Shown here: piece by piece, positions 1 to 13,600 of the stretch
Position numbering within the stretch: the stretch's first letter is position 1
Layout of the letters: each line of letters opens with the position of its first letter
Assembly: GCA_027574665.1 (NCBI GenBank)
Contig: CM050654.1
Span: forward strand, 9,790,142 to 9,854,141
Source of the DNA: Rhynochetos jubatus
Lineage: Eukaryota; Chordata; Aves; Eurypygiformes; Rhynochetidae
Direction: 5' to 3'
DNA: 64,000 bases
The notes under the pieces: generated by a model
Seen by the model: the letters and a program-made list of their open reading frames with translations, nothing else
The model's database searches: none
Told to the model about the DNA's origin: nothing
Position numbers and translations under genes: made by a program

Positions 1-3000
1 CTACTTTTTCCTCATATTTTTTTCTTTATATATAAATTCATGTTGTGGTTTACATCAGTATTGTTGAGATACTAATTTCTTTCTTTGAGCAGTACCGTTT
101 TTCTGAAGTCACCTAGGTGCTGCAGCTCTGCAACAGCTACTTAATTATTTTGCTTTTAAAGGCAGAGTCCAAGATATCTTTAAGAATTCTGTAGCGGTTC
201 TTTTTGTCCACATGCCACCAGCTGAGAGTGCACATCCAGGCATGTGTATATATATTCAAGCCATTTCCAAAGAATGAGCTTTACTTGAGTTGTCTTGCTT
301 AAGTTTTCCCTTATAACAGAATGACTTTTGGAAATGCACACAAAACTGTAGCTAAAGATGTGGTGTGTTTTTGAGCAGGATTTTTATAGTACTGGGCCAT
401 AATGACTATTCCCTATTATAGAAATTCTCATATGTTGCTGCATTTCTCAATTATTACCTTTGTGTTCACTCTTTAAAAAAAAAAAAAATAAAACTGCAAT
501 AGAAGCAAGACTGTTTAAGATGGTAATTTCACACAAGCCTCTTCTTTTTCGGTACTGCTAGCTATTTCTTTTGAAGTGAACTTCTGTGAAACACATGAAT
601 ACCCCTAGAGATGCTCAGCTCTCTCTCTCATCTAATTGATTGCTTGATTGTATAGCAACATTAGTGTTTCGGAAAAAGAAGTATTCAGGAAGTGTTTGTG
701 AAGTTGTATTTGTATATTAATCCAAAACATAGAGTAATTTCATTTTCATTACTGAATACCACTATGATTTGTATCTGATAGTCGTGGAGGTAATCTGAAT
801 GGTTATGCGTGATTCATAAAATTGGCCACATTGATGCATTTTGTTGGAGGAAGGAGAGAGTAGCATGCAGTTTGGTATAATGGTTGGATACATGGTACAG
901 TTTTATGTTGATGGTTCTGATTCTGTTTCACCCGCTGACTTCGAGGTTTGGTTTTTGAAAGTAGCATTTTCCCAGGTGCATGAATGAAGTGGCGTCATAT
1001 TGTGTTCAGTGGTTTTGCTGTGGTTTCTTAATTGTAAGTGAAAGAGTATTTGGTAATGACTCCCTAGGAGAAGATTCTTCGTGGCTACATGTTACAAGAT
1101 GCTCATGAAAGAGCATAAGCACGCTGGTGGAGTTAGACTTTTCATGTGGGAGGACAGCCGTTAGTCCTGCAGAGGTCTGCTTTCAAAGGCAGCCAGCAGT
1201 GGATATTCATTCAGATGCATGGTGACGACTGATAGGGACACGTGTTAAAGATCGTTCAAGGGCCATCAACTTGCAGTCTTCACCTGCATAAATACATTTA
1301 AAAATCTGGTTTAAATGGGATCTTCTTTAATACTCTGTGAATCCATGTCCTTGAAGTCTTGAAACTTTGGTAGTGAAGCTTACATTTCTGAAATGGCTGA
1401 GGTGCTGTTGAACTCCTATGGTTTTGCTTAATTGTTTACAAAACTAGTCACTGTAGTCAAAGCTGTAGAGTAGAGTTGGTAGCTCAGATCTGTATAGAAT
1501 GAAGGGGAAAGTAAATGCCTGGCATAGGCATTTAAGCTATTTGACAGGAAACCTTCTGGCAAGGGTCCGCTTCTAGTTCTTAAACACTGTTCTCCTGACA
1601 TTTGGGTTTTGTTGTTTTGGGTTTTTGTTTGTTAAGTTTTCAGGAGAAAAACTTTAAAATTATTTCAAAACATGGCACATGTTGGTACCTACTTTTCACA
1701 TCCTTTTCTTTTCATGTCCAATAGTTCAGTTACGGGATCAGTCACTGAATCTGCTGTTAGTGGTTGTCTGAATTTTCTCAGGATATTTAGGAGAATGACC
1801 TGCTTTCATTTTTCTCTTCTGCTTCTGGTGGTTCAGCACAGATTGGTGCCTACCTGGGGAGTGAGTTGCTGTGCATACTGGTTTAAGGATTGTTGTCCAA
1901 GTGTCATATGCTGGTAAAAGACTGGAGAAGGCACTCTTTCATCCCCAGATATTGGCAATGCCTCATTGAGGGCTTTTTCTATGCAAAGCTGAACAAAGTG
2001 TGAAGGTGATGTTAGTCTTGCAGCATATTTAAACTATGTGAAAATTAATTGGAGCAGGTCTGGAATTGTGTCTTCTCGGTCCCAAGAAGCCAGTGTGTGT
2101 GTGATAAAATGGATGTTTGAGTCTAACCTTGCTGATCTATCACAGTTTTAAAAACTCACTCGTTCTCCTTAGTCCCAGCTGTGTTAAAAGATACAGAGCA
2201 CTCCTGTTCAGGAAAACTGAAGACATTTGAGTCTTGCTAGCTTGGAAATACTATTCTGTAGTAGTCTGTATTTAATCTAGGGTGGATCACTTACCGAAAT
2301 CTCGACATAAGATTCACAGTAACTCTAATAGTGTGCAAAATCTGAATGTTTCTCCTTATTACATGTTATAATGAACTACTTGAGACTGATCTACAAGAAA
2401 CAGATGAGGAAATCAAGTTGCCATAAACATGGTTTTGGTTCCCATGCCTTTGTTTAAGTTTTGTATCTATGCTTTCAACTTAATATCGTACCCTTGTTGA
2501 AATGTTGGGATTATTCAGAATGTATGAAGAAAAGCTAAAGAAGAGAAGCTAAAGGAATACCATTCACGGAATAGAAGTTAAAAAGTTTCATTCAGTTCAT
2601 AAAGCCTTTTTAAATCCATGATACTGAAAACAATCTCTTACTGTTAAAAGTCAATAGATTTCTCATTAGTGTTAACACAGTCAGAATCTTTGCTTTAATT
2701 GGTTAGCCTCAAGGACAGTTAAGTTGTATTTATACAGATGAGACTGGCTTTATTAAGTCATTGCAACAGTTTTAAAAATTGAGAAAAGTTGACAATATCC
2801 ATTTTGTCACTTCTCCTAAATCAATCTTAGAGTATCTTGAATGCTAGGTATTCTTTTTCCTTAGGCTTTTTTCCACTTTCTCTTAATCATCTTTAATCAT
2901 CAGTAATCAGCTTTTGAACTTCAATTAAGTTTAAGGCACATTGAAGAAAGCACATAGAGTGGATTTAGGACTTGTGGAGCATGTGTGCACAATGTTATGT

Positions 3001-6000
3001 TTAATGCTCTTTTCAAGTATGGACAAATATACAAATAATACTCTACTACTTTGGTAAAGTAGTAAAAAGGTACTTTTGGATAAAGTGTTGTACATCTATG
3101 TGAATATCATGAGCTTTTCTTTGTATGTTATTTTTAAAATTGTTGTGCTTTATTTGGATATTACCTTTAGAATGCCTAATGAGTCTTTCCATCTCTGCCT
3201 TTTCTGTCAATGGTACAATGACAAATTTTTACAATGTGATTGTGAAAATGCAATGAATACAACAAATATAGCCTTAAAAGTTTCAGAAGGTTAACAAGAG
3301 TTTGCTTTTGTTTGGAAACCTGAAGATATCAAATACTCCCTCTCCACACCCCCTCCCCCCTGCTTCACCCCTATCAAAGAAAATGCTGTGGAGGGTTTCA
3401 AAAGAATCAGCCAGTAATGAAATAAATAGCTTTTCTAGACTGTGTATGGAACAAAATCAGCCCTACCAGAGGAGAAAGGATGTCAACACAGAAATAACCA
3501 TATTCAGTTTCAGGACATGTCTTTTAACTGTATGTATCCATTCATGCAAGCACTGTGTCTAAAGTTTTGGAGAATTACTCACGCTGTGAGTAAAAAAGCT
3601 CGAGTTCAGTATCACTTCTACCACAACTGTTTTATTTTTTTAGAGCTGTTTACCTCCTCATGATGGATCCCATCGCTGAGTCCCACTGCGTTGCTCTGTT
3701 TGCACTAACAAAACTTCCCAGGCTTTCCCGGTATCCATCTGAAAATGGTCAGGCAAAATCCTGTTCATATTCAAGACAGATCATCAAATGGCTAATGGGA
3801 TGTCAAATACAGACCCTCTGTCTGCAGATGAGCGAGATGTTTGCCATTTGTCTTCTGGAAGCAGGTGAAAGTGGCTGAGGTGCTTGAGAGAACATGTATA
3901 AAGCCTTTCTACTGGCTGTAAGCATCTGACATCTGTAAGTTCTCGTACAGCTGAGAAAAAATTAGGCTGACGTGACTGAAATCCTTCATCACATTTTGCT
4001 AGACACTAGTGCTTGTGGGTTTGAGGAAAAAGCTATCTGCTTTTGTATGCTGTTACGATTGTTCTATCATAGTGACCAACATAAGAGTATCATCTTTTCT
4101 TGCGAAATGTAACAAGTTTGGGAAGAAGGGAATACTCCTGGTTTTAAAATTACTCCTGTTGTTTGTACAGTATAAACCTCAGTTTGTTCCATGAGTAATG
4201 TAATCCAATCCACTGATACCTATGGACAGTGATAAGCATAATACAAAATAATAGTTTAGGAGTAAATATGTTGAAAAATGCAGTATTTTTAAAAATGAAA
4301 TGTTGTCTTTAATGCTTTAAAACCCAGATCTACAGAACTAGTTTTGTGAAATAAGAAAAAGCAGAGAGATACAAAATTCACTTAAGATTGTGCCGTTAGC
4401 AACTGGTTTGGGGATTTATTGATACTTGACAGCAGTTTTAAACACCTTTTTTTTTGGTTCTACTTTAATAGTGAATTTTATTCTTGTTATTTCTTGATGC
4501 TGATACTTCTTCCTGTAAAACAGAAGTTAGTGCTAACCTTGCCTAAGGAGTTGTTTTTGCTGTCAGATGAGTTGGCGATATCCCCTTGTCACCTGTTACT
4601 CATCTGTGTTTTCTTTTTTCCTATTGAAAGGACTAAGTTCTCTTTAGGAAATGGGGGACTAAAAAGCTACTTAGCAGAATTTTTTTGAAACTGGTATGAA
4701 AAGCATGAGTTTTGTCTAGATTTTCTGGTTCTTGGCCTGTGTTTGATGTTGATATTTATAGCAAAACACAACTGTCTGCTTGTCCTCAGAATTTCCGTAA
4801 CTACCTCTCTAACTTTGGCAGATCAACTGTATGAGAAATGCTTTACCTGTGGTCTGAAATACCTCTTGGTGTGGGGTGAAAAAACCCACTTGTCACAGTA
4901 GTATCTAGCCTTATATTGGTTGAGAGAGGGGAAAAGAAATTAAAAACAGTGCATGTGTGATTCTCCTGTACCTTCTGGCTGGGTTCAGGAGCTCGGACAG
5001 CCCAGGGGCTGTGCTCCCTGTCAGACTGGAGGAATGTCCTTAGCCTTCAGATTAGTGTGTTCTTGCCCATCCCTTTCACTGAAGGAAAGTGAGTGTATTG
5101 GAAGGTGAGCTATATTTTAGGGTTGTGTTTTCCAGCTGTTTGGTTTTAGTCACACTACTGGCTTCTCTTTGCTTGCACCGAGTGAGCCCCAGTGGCACCT
5201 CTGGTCACTTCACTCATGCCTCCCTTGCTGCAGGCTGACAGTCCACCAAGAGTTGTGGTTTGGGCTCTATTCCAGGGAGAATATCATCATCTCAGCAGTA
5301 AGGTGTATTTGGTAGTGGGGACCCGAGAGCATTAGAAGACCAGTTCCAGTTTGCGCCCACTCTGCAAGTGTAAAAAATTACACCCTCAACTTCTGCATAT
5401 TTGCCTTCAGCCAGGAAGTATGCCTAGAGCTTGATTCTGGCTAGTCAACGTTTTTGAAAATGCTGAGATTAATAAGACTTCTAAAATAAAACTTTCCAGT
5501 GCCTTAATGCTCTCCTTTGTATTCCATTTGTGTGATTATAATGTGCAAGCACAGACTAAAAATTTCAGTTGATAGAAAGTTGATCAATTTTGGTGAAGCC
5601 CATAGAGCTGTGCTGTCTTGAAGGAGGAGATATTTTTCTTGCAAGTTTTCATAATGCTAAATTTCACGTAAGTGCTGTTGTTGCTTATAGTCCTATAGAC
5701 TGTTCTATTGTCACTTATAGATGTAAAGGACACATAATTTCATAACTGTAAATGGAACTGCTTGCTTCTCGAACATTACAAAAGGCTGCATGTGACTGCA
5801 GGTTCAGGTTCTGCACTGAATTTTTGTTCAGTGCTGTGTCAACAAATTTTTCTTATGATTTTACTGTTTCAGAGGAGAAAGGGCTGTGGCAAGTTAGTGT
5901 TCCAGTTACTCATCATAGAAAAGGAAGAGGACTATACCACGATATGATGATGTTCATTTGTTTTTGTGTATCACTTCATACAGTCCATTATTAGCATATT

Positions 6001-9000
6001 TTTTTTTCCTTCATTATGTCAGCGGTCATATCCAGACAGTATTTTCATAGTGTTTCGGTCTAACTCAGTATAAGAATTTTAAAGCTGTTACCATATTCCA
6101 AAGTTTCTCATCTTACCTTCAGAAGTAACTTCATAAGCCTAAGTTTCATTGCAAGTCAATGAATCACACATTCCTGTGTGCTGCGGCCCTTTTGAAAACA
6201 GGGTTTAAGACATTTTGTGCTTCATTCTTTAAGTAATGTTATCCAGTATGCTCGAAAGGCTAAGGTCTGAGAGACGAAAGAATCTCAATCTTCAGGTCTT
6301 CGGAAGCTAAATTTGGCTTTGTATGGAAACTCTGTGTGTTTGAGAGGGAAGGGAGATCTGACTTTTTTTTTCTTGTGATGGATGCAAGTTGGGTGTTTTA
6401 GGGAAGTTTTGTTGGAAGTGTTGAGTGGAATAAAAAAAGTACACGCACACACACAAAAAGTTCAGCCCAGGTAATTGTAGCCCGTGCCATTAAAAGGGAC
6501 TGGCTGGGGAGGGAACCCCAAATCCTGAGGAAGTCCAGTTTTTGAGAGGAAATAAGAGATACATAAGCCCAGTTATGCTGGTGTTTTGTTTCATCCCCTT
6601 CCTAAGTAACCCTTCTCTTGGCTTGTCTGACACAGATCTAAATTTAGAAAACCTATTCAAACACAACATTTCTGAAGGAGCCCACAGACATTTAAAGAAG
6701 TCTCTGTGGAAGCTCCGGTGTCGTTTCAGCAGCCAACGAGGGCTGCGGTTGCTGGTGCTGGAAGGCTGCCACTCCACTTCCTCTGTTCGGCTTCCTTTGC
6801 TGCACGAAGCAGGGAAGACAGCAACCATCATTGCTATTGTTACAAAGTAATTACAGAGGTGACAATTTCAGCTTCAGATCTTACCACCCTTGCAGTAGCC
6901 ACTCCAAACATCTGCAAACCCCACAGGCACCAAATCCACTAGTTTCCTTGCATCCCCTGCGGTTTTGCTGTTTCTTCCTCACTGTGAGAAGCACCTCACC
7001 ATGAAGAGTAAGGGGTTAATGACAGTGAGGACAAAGGGAGAAGGAGATGTAGGTGTTTCCTTCCCCATGTTACTGTTTAAAGTTTGATGTGGCAGCTTAA
7101 ATACTCAACTTTCCGTGCCACATGCCCATGTCACTGTTCAGACTGAGAATGTCATATGTGTCCCACCGTGCCCAGGATGTTTGGCAGTTAGTTATATTTT
7201 TATTAATATATATGTAATGAAATTATTTCCTAAGCATTTTCTGCCTTTCTCTTTTCTCGTGCCCCAAAAGACATAACCTGATATAACTCAAAGTTTCCCT
7301 AGTTTATGCCTGCCAGAATTCTTCATATTTTGTCAATTAACTATTTTATAAAATCACATGCAGGTTTGTATTTCCAAGTAGGGTTTGGTTTCTGGACAAA
7401 GCTGAAGAAAACTCCTAGGAGTAAGGTGGAGAAACATTCTCTACATAGGTGTGTCTTCCTCAGTGATGAGTAATGAAATGTTTTGGGCCATGTTCCTATT
7501 CCCTAATGCCTCTGATTGTTACAACTGCTTTACCCTTTTTAAACAAGTGGTTTCATAGGAAGGACTTCCTCACCACTTCTGCTCATGACTCCCTGTACCA
7601 TAGTGGAATTTTCTTACCTTCCTTTTGACTTCATGACAAGCTTTTAACAGGCTGTTTCACAACTCAGTTTCTTCCTGCAGCTTTGTGTGTTGACTATTGT
7701 CAGAAACAAAATCGTATTCCACCAGAAAACCTGTCTGGCACCCATGATCAGAGAACAGCTTGCTTGCTTCCAATAGTTTTGTTTGTTTGTCTGTTGGTAT
7801 ATTGTGAGCAAAGATATCACAGATACATCTAACGGTAACTTCTCCTGATCAGTAACTTACCACTGCTGTTTACGGCAGTCTGGTATCACTCTCTTGCCCC
7901 AAACCCAACAGTGGCATTTGACATTAGCCTTGTGATGTTCGTTTGATTGTTCTTTTAATAGCCAATTTTGTGGGGCATTTAACCATCTGCTTTTTTCGGC
8001 ATCTGAGAGGTTGATGAAGTTGTTCATATTAGTTTGGGAGAATTTTAGAAGCAGTAACATGTAGCTAATTGTGTTTATTTCCCTGTTTAATAACACTTTC
8101 TGTGGTAAGTGGACTGATTGTTTTAATACTAGCTGTTGCCTAAGCCAGTTCCGTATTTTGTGCTATTGATGTTTTGTGGAAACTGGTTATGAACACACTT
8201 TTGGCTAAATACTGTCCATATTTAGGTAAATAGTAAGTAAATTTTGGCTTTGATTAGTGTAGGTTACATTAATGTCTGTGTTTTAAACAAAATATTTGAA
8301 TGGTGATCTCCAGGAATGTGGCCAGCCAAGAGGCTGATGTGCGTACGTAGTCCCTATTTAGGACATCCTCTACGCAGTAAACCATCTCAAGTATGTTACT
8401 TAGTAGTCTCTTGGATGAGGACAGGAACACAAAATTTTAAAAAAGGGTTCCAAAAAAAGACACGCTGTGATCCCATCACGGAGGTGAACTGAAGTGGTTG
8501 GTCTAGTGCTGTGCAAGACAGCTGCCAGAGGGCCATAAGAGGGAGAGCATACACTTGTTACTCAAAACTGCTTTCTTCACTGACTGTAGGAATTTGTGAA
8601 CAAGCTGAACATCCTGAACCAAGTTCTGCTTTCCCTATATATCCTAAGCCTATGGAATAGGCTGCCTATGATCCCTGTGAAAGTAGACCTCGAAGCCAAA
8701 CACATTTGTCAGTTGCTGGAAAAGCTGAAATTCTTACGTTCTTTGCTAGTTGTTACTTCATTTAAACTGCATTGATTCTCGTTTACACTGTTGAAAGTCC
8801 CACTATGCCTTCTCTGGGAAGAGAAGTACATGCATGTGGGCAGCTTTTGGTGAAACTCCCTCACTGGTGAGCTGTCACCTACCGCAATTACCCTGGTAAA
8901 GGCGTTGCGTGTTCCAGCGCTGCTGCTGAAATCGTTCCTATGACTCCAGACCCCTTAGGGCTGTTTTCTGGTTTCACCGACTTCTGTGTATCCACAGCTT

Positions 9001-10572
9001 TCTGCGTAACACTGATGATGGTGAAGGCAGCCAGCGGGAATGCCCGAAGGCGTATTGTAAGGTTTCTGCAGCTTTTCCCTTAGGCACTATTACGTGTAGT
9101 GTACAAAATGGGTTGGTTTCCTGACTTTGTATCAAATTAACTAGGTGGAAAGTCTATCTGACTGCTTTTGCTTATTTCATTGCATTCTCCCTTAAATACT
9201 CAGTAAAATCTGTAAAACAAAGATGATGTGGTACATGTACTTGGAGGAGCAAATGTTGGCAGTGCACATCTAGGGTACTACACTGTAGGATATGTAATAT
9301 AGGGAGTATTCCTTTATTCTCACAGGATTGTAGGGAAAAGAAGTCCAACCACATCAATGATTATTTTAAAATAAAACGGAGGTGTTTTTTAGCTGTAATT
9401 GCCCACATTCTAATCTGAAACATATCCAATGACTACATGGAAATTGCGATATAATTGGTTTAATTGGTGTTGAACTTAATTATTTGGAAAAGAGGGGCAA
9501 GCACCAGAAAAAATGTTCATGAGCTGCAGAAAGTATCTTAGATGACCTCAGTTATCTTGATGCTGATGTTTGAAATACTATCTGACTGTTGTTTTTATTT
9601 GAAGCAAAGGTAATGCTCTAACTGCTTTCAAAGATAGTCTGATACCATTCTTTTGATTTTTTCTTTTTTTTTTCCTCCTCCTTTTCCCCCTTGTTTGACT
9701 GGACTGCTGTGAGAGCAGAGAAAGCGGAAGGGCACTGGTTTGATTTTGGCTGGAAGACCTGAACAGAATGGAAGGAAGTAGTGCAAATATCTTTACATAT
9801 GGTGGAAAAAGAAAAATCTCTATTATAACATGGGATGGGTTTGTACAATGTTGAATGTATTGGGTGGTATTTTTTTTTTTTCTGGCTGCAAAATGTTGCT
9901 GAAGAATAAAATTCTGAAATAGTACTGTGAATCAAAACTTAAACATTTAGGTGTGTATCAGTATGATTAAGTGAAGAAAATACAGACATTACTGTACAGT
10001 CAGATGTTATCAGAGCGAGGAGGTAGTTGCACTGAGAGAAGGCAATTTTTTCAGTATTGAATCCCTGGGTGAAGAGGTGTCTTTATTATATCTTGTGATA
10101 CTTTAATTTGTTTTTTTTGAATGTCAAGCCCACGTGAAGATGAAATCATAGCTTGAAATAATCTGACATCCTAAATGACACAAAACAGAGCAGTGTAAAT
10201 GTGAACTGAATGTTTTTATGGAGTCTTGTAGTCAGCATTCATTTTAAAGCTTTCTTTCCAACCTGTTTGTATGTAGTATTTGTTTTCGTGTATACATATA
10301 ATACCATCTGCTCGGTGTCTCGGAAATCTCAGTGAGAAGTTGTTCACAGAAAGCTTTACAATGTGTTTCTGTACTAAGTACCACTCTGCATTCGAATCTC
10401 AGTCTGCAATCTCAATTCTGCAATTTCCTCCTCAGCAAAGCCCATCTCTCTTTTATTTCTCTGAATTATTTCAGATTACTTAGACATTTGCATTGTCTTT
10501 AATATGAAGATAATGAGCTAACTTCAAGTAAAATAATTAACTGTTCTGGTTTTTATGTGTATTGTTTTGCAG
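1..10572 (+). other. GULP1: 5' intron or upstream region of GULP1
   Basis: No exon, CpG-rich promoter-like stretch or clear retroelement is supported here. The longest ORFs (about 100 codons, an overlapping pair on both strands near 6490-6850) resemble no family I know and look like chance. Simple sequence includes 14 As at 475-488 and a C-rich pyrimidine run near 3338-3371. Since the exon at 10573 begins with a splice acceptor, this stretch is most likely intron of the same gene, though an unrecognised noncoding exon could be in it. Confidence 0.7.
475..488. repeat. Homopolymer of 14 A
   Basis: Fourteen consecutive As followed by TAAAA; no retroelement body is recognisable beside it. Confidence 0.8.
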
Positions 10573-10636
10573 GTTAAAGTGGGAGGAAAAAACCCCACAA
10601 ACCCAGTAACATAATTGACTGGATAGACTTTTCAAC
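10573..10636 (+). other. GULP1: GULP1 5' UTR part of the start exon
   Basis: A T-rich tract ending in GCAG at 10569-10572 makes a good splice acceptor, so this exon is internal and at least one further noncoding exon must lie upstream. An in-frame TGA at 10616-10618 closes the frame before the ATG at 10637, which supports that ATG as the start. The ATG has A at -3, a favourable context. The exact exon start is inferred from the acceptor; no transcript was available. Confidence 0.8.
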
Positions 10637-10664
10637 ATGAATCGTGCTTTTAGCAGGAAGAAAG
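10637..10664 (+). CDS. GULP1: GULP1 coding segment 1 (start codon, residues 1-9 plus first base of codon 10)
   Basis: Encodes MNRAFSRKK and the first base of the Asp10 codon, followed by the donor GTAAGC at 10665. The intron after it is phase 1, the only non-zero phase among the visible introns. The segment is too short to be seen as an ORF; it is identified by its match to the conserved GULP1 N-terminus and by correct joining to the next segment. Confidence 0.95.
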
Positions 10665-13600
10665 GTAAGCAATTTAGCTTATGTTCCATGTGAGACATTA
10701 ATATCCTGTGTATATTCTTTTGAATATCAAGAATTATATAAGGAAGTACTTAGGAATAATTGCACCTAATTAACTATGTAGAAATGTGCAGCCCTCTGTA
10801 AAAGGTACAGACCATAGTATCCTTGATTGATATTTACAGACCTTTCTGGATGGTAAGGCTTATGTTGAATTTTGTAATATTTTCTGGAGAGGTGTGTGTG
10901 CCTATATAGATGTGTGTATACGCATATACATGTATATATGAAATACACACACTTCTGTGTTTCTGTTTTTCCCTGCATACTCCAAAGGATGTGCTGTGGA
11001 GAGTTTTAGAACTTCTGAAGAGTTAGTGACTTCTGTGTTTATTATATATATCCATTGGGTTCTTACTCTTGGAGAAGCTATTTTAGAGAACCGTATTTAA
11101 TATACTTGAAATAGCTCATGCAGCAGACAACCTTTTAGCTTTAAGAAGCTAATGTGAATATGTGGTAATCTGAAATGGTGTGCTTTCCAAAAGAATATCA
11201 AATTCTTAAACATTGTTATCTGTGTTGCTCTTTGGGCTTGGTTATTCTCTTTTCATGGTCTGTTTATGATTAAACATAAGGATTTTTTTAGATGGAGCAT
11301 TAGAGGTGCAACTTTTTTTACTGACATCTTTGTTGCTATTTGTAATATAGAAAATACTGAGTATTTTCTAATTTCTTTCTTTTTCATGTTTTCTTCTAAA
11401 GATCCTTAAGTGTGATACACATTGAGCTACAGCCCCTGCTTTAATACCTAGCTGTAAAATGAATTGGATTAAGTGTAACACGAATTCATGCTTTGGTATT
11501 AGTATCAAATCTGTAAATAAAAGGAATCTGCCATACCTTATACCAACATGAAACGATAGCATCGTTGCATCCTTCCATGTCTAGTACCTTTATTGGTTCA
11601 AGCAGATGGATCGAAATGCCATATATCAACAGACGTAGCTTGCACTGACCCCTACCACTGAGCATAACATACCATGGAATGACACACTCCCTCAGCTGCT
11701 CTGGGCTGGCCGACAGCATGGTGAAGAAAAGCAGCTTGTTCCTGCCTGAAACCATCACACAAGAATAAGTGAAAATCACGTATTTTTTGTGCCAATTAAG
11801 TTTAGGCAAGCTTGGCTGTATGTTCATGTCTAATAACTGCATTTAAGACCAGGTTCAAACAGGTTCAATTGCTGAAATTCGCTTATTCTATTTCTAATTC
11901 CAGACCTCAGAGCTACAACCATTTCCATGCTAGTGTTTGGTGGGGTTGTTTGCAGGTGTCTTCTGTTCACACAAGAGCATGGATATTTTGAATAGTTAAC
12001 TAACTGAGTGCTGGGACTCCCCTAGCTGTTCTCTCCAAACCCAAATTAGTCTCCTGGTGGCTGTGCTGTGGAAGGGTTTGTGCTAACGACAAGTTTGCAT
12101 CAGTCTGTTACCTTGGAGCCACATAAACAACAGTCTTAAATATATAGGATTGTGAGGGGCATTTAAACAGATGTGAGTGGTACTTCTACAATAGTCAGAT
12201 GGTATCTGAACTGTGCAGACTTACACAATGTGTCTGCTAATCCTCATTCCCATGATCAGTCTACACTAGCCTTTCAGTATGAAGCATATATAGTACATAG
12301 TACCCTAGTGCCGTAGTTCCTTACCTTCTTGTACCAGGTAAGCTGGTGACTAGAATGATTCTGACTGTGCTGTACTCACTGAAAAGCTTGGTTCTTGCTC
12401 CATCACCTGATTCAAACAGCAGAACTTTCCTTCAAAGTGCAAGCACGTAGTGGGAATTTATTTTTTAGGGCCATGATTTGGACATGAAACAGCCACTTCC
12501 ACTGACAAGGTGTGCTGGGTGCTCTGACCTGAAAAACAGCTGCGATATCCATTGCCTGTCTGACTCCCAGAGATTTTGCACTAACCAGAACCTCTAACCT
12601 GGACATTTTATGTTTCTATTTTATTGTATTTATTTTTATTTGGCTGATAGTAATTTTAATTGAAGGCTTATTTGATATGCTTAAATCTCCAATTGAATAT
12701 GAATAGAATTAATCTGTTAATCTTTCATCCTAATAATGACAATGAAAAATACAAGAAAAGGTGAAGTTTAAGTTCAGCTTGTTTCTAGAAGTACTTACAC
12801 TGGGAATCCTAAATAAATGGAATCTTTGTGCAGTCCAACTTGTAATATCTGTTCTTATCAGTTAGCCATGAGCTCACATAACAGAGAAACAAACTTCATG
12901 AAATAATACTGACATAAAAAAGATAGTTCTTGTGTTTAAAGCTGCTGTCAGCAGCTGCTGAAGTTGCATGTAACTTTGAAAGAACATGGTACCTGTTTCA
13001 AAGTAAAAAAGCGTTTCTGTTGACTTCAGTAGAAATTGGTTGGACTACCATGGGTCATGGTTTCTGAAGATTCCTCCTAATTCTTCCTTTAAGTCATGCT
13101 GACTTTGACATGTTTTACTGCATAAAGTCTGTTGTGCATATCCAAGTCAGTTAATCTTGAAATGTGTTTGCATCTTTATAATTTCAGTCTCTTTGAAGTA
13201 GTTTAGGGTTATTAATGTAATTCTCCTGTAAGAGGTCTTTGTAGATGGTACATCTTCATGTAAATTTTCCTCATTATTAGTGTATTGGTAACTAAACTTC
13301 TTTCTTGTTTGTCCTTCATTTATATGTCATTGTGTGTACAGGTAACGTGTATACACAAAACTGAAAGCATTGACTGTGGTGGTTTTGTTTTCATTTGGTT
13401 ATTTGTTTATTGAATGGAGGTGCCTCTCCCACATGAGTTTGCCATGTTTGCTGATTCTCTGGGTTTTCATTCAAAGTTATTAGTATAAGAACCTGGTGCA
13501 CATAAGTAAACAAAAATTAGCTAGCAATTGTTGACTTTTGCCTCATCAGAAATGTGAAAGAAAACTACTGTTCCTCCTAGACAGAGGCATTTCTAAATAT

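Noticed and set aside
6490-6850. Overlapping ORFs of 113 and 102 codons on opposite strands
   Set aside because: No family resemblance, no repeat signature, and overlapping open frames on both strands here are best explained by local composition.
8655-8700. TATGGAATAGGCTGCCTATG resembling the CR1 GTGGAACAGGCTGCCC block
   Set aside because: Neighbouring CR1 blocks are absent on both sides, so the short match is likely chance.
11656-11775. Sequence faintly like an avian endogenous retrovirus LTR (ACCATGGAATGACACACTCC and CAGCTGCTCTGGGCTGGCC blocks)
   Set aside because: No LTR end motifs, no paired copy, no primer-binding site, and the resemblance is too loose to name a family.
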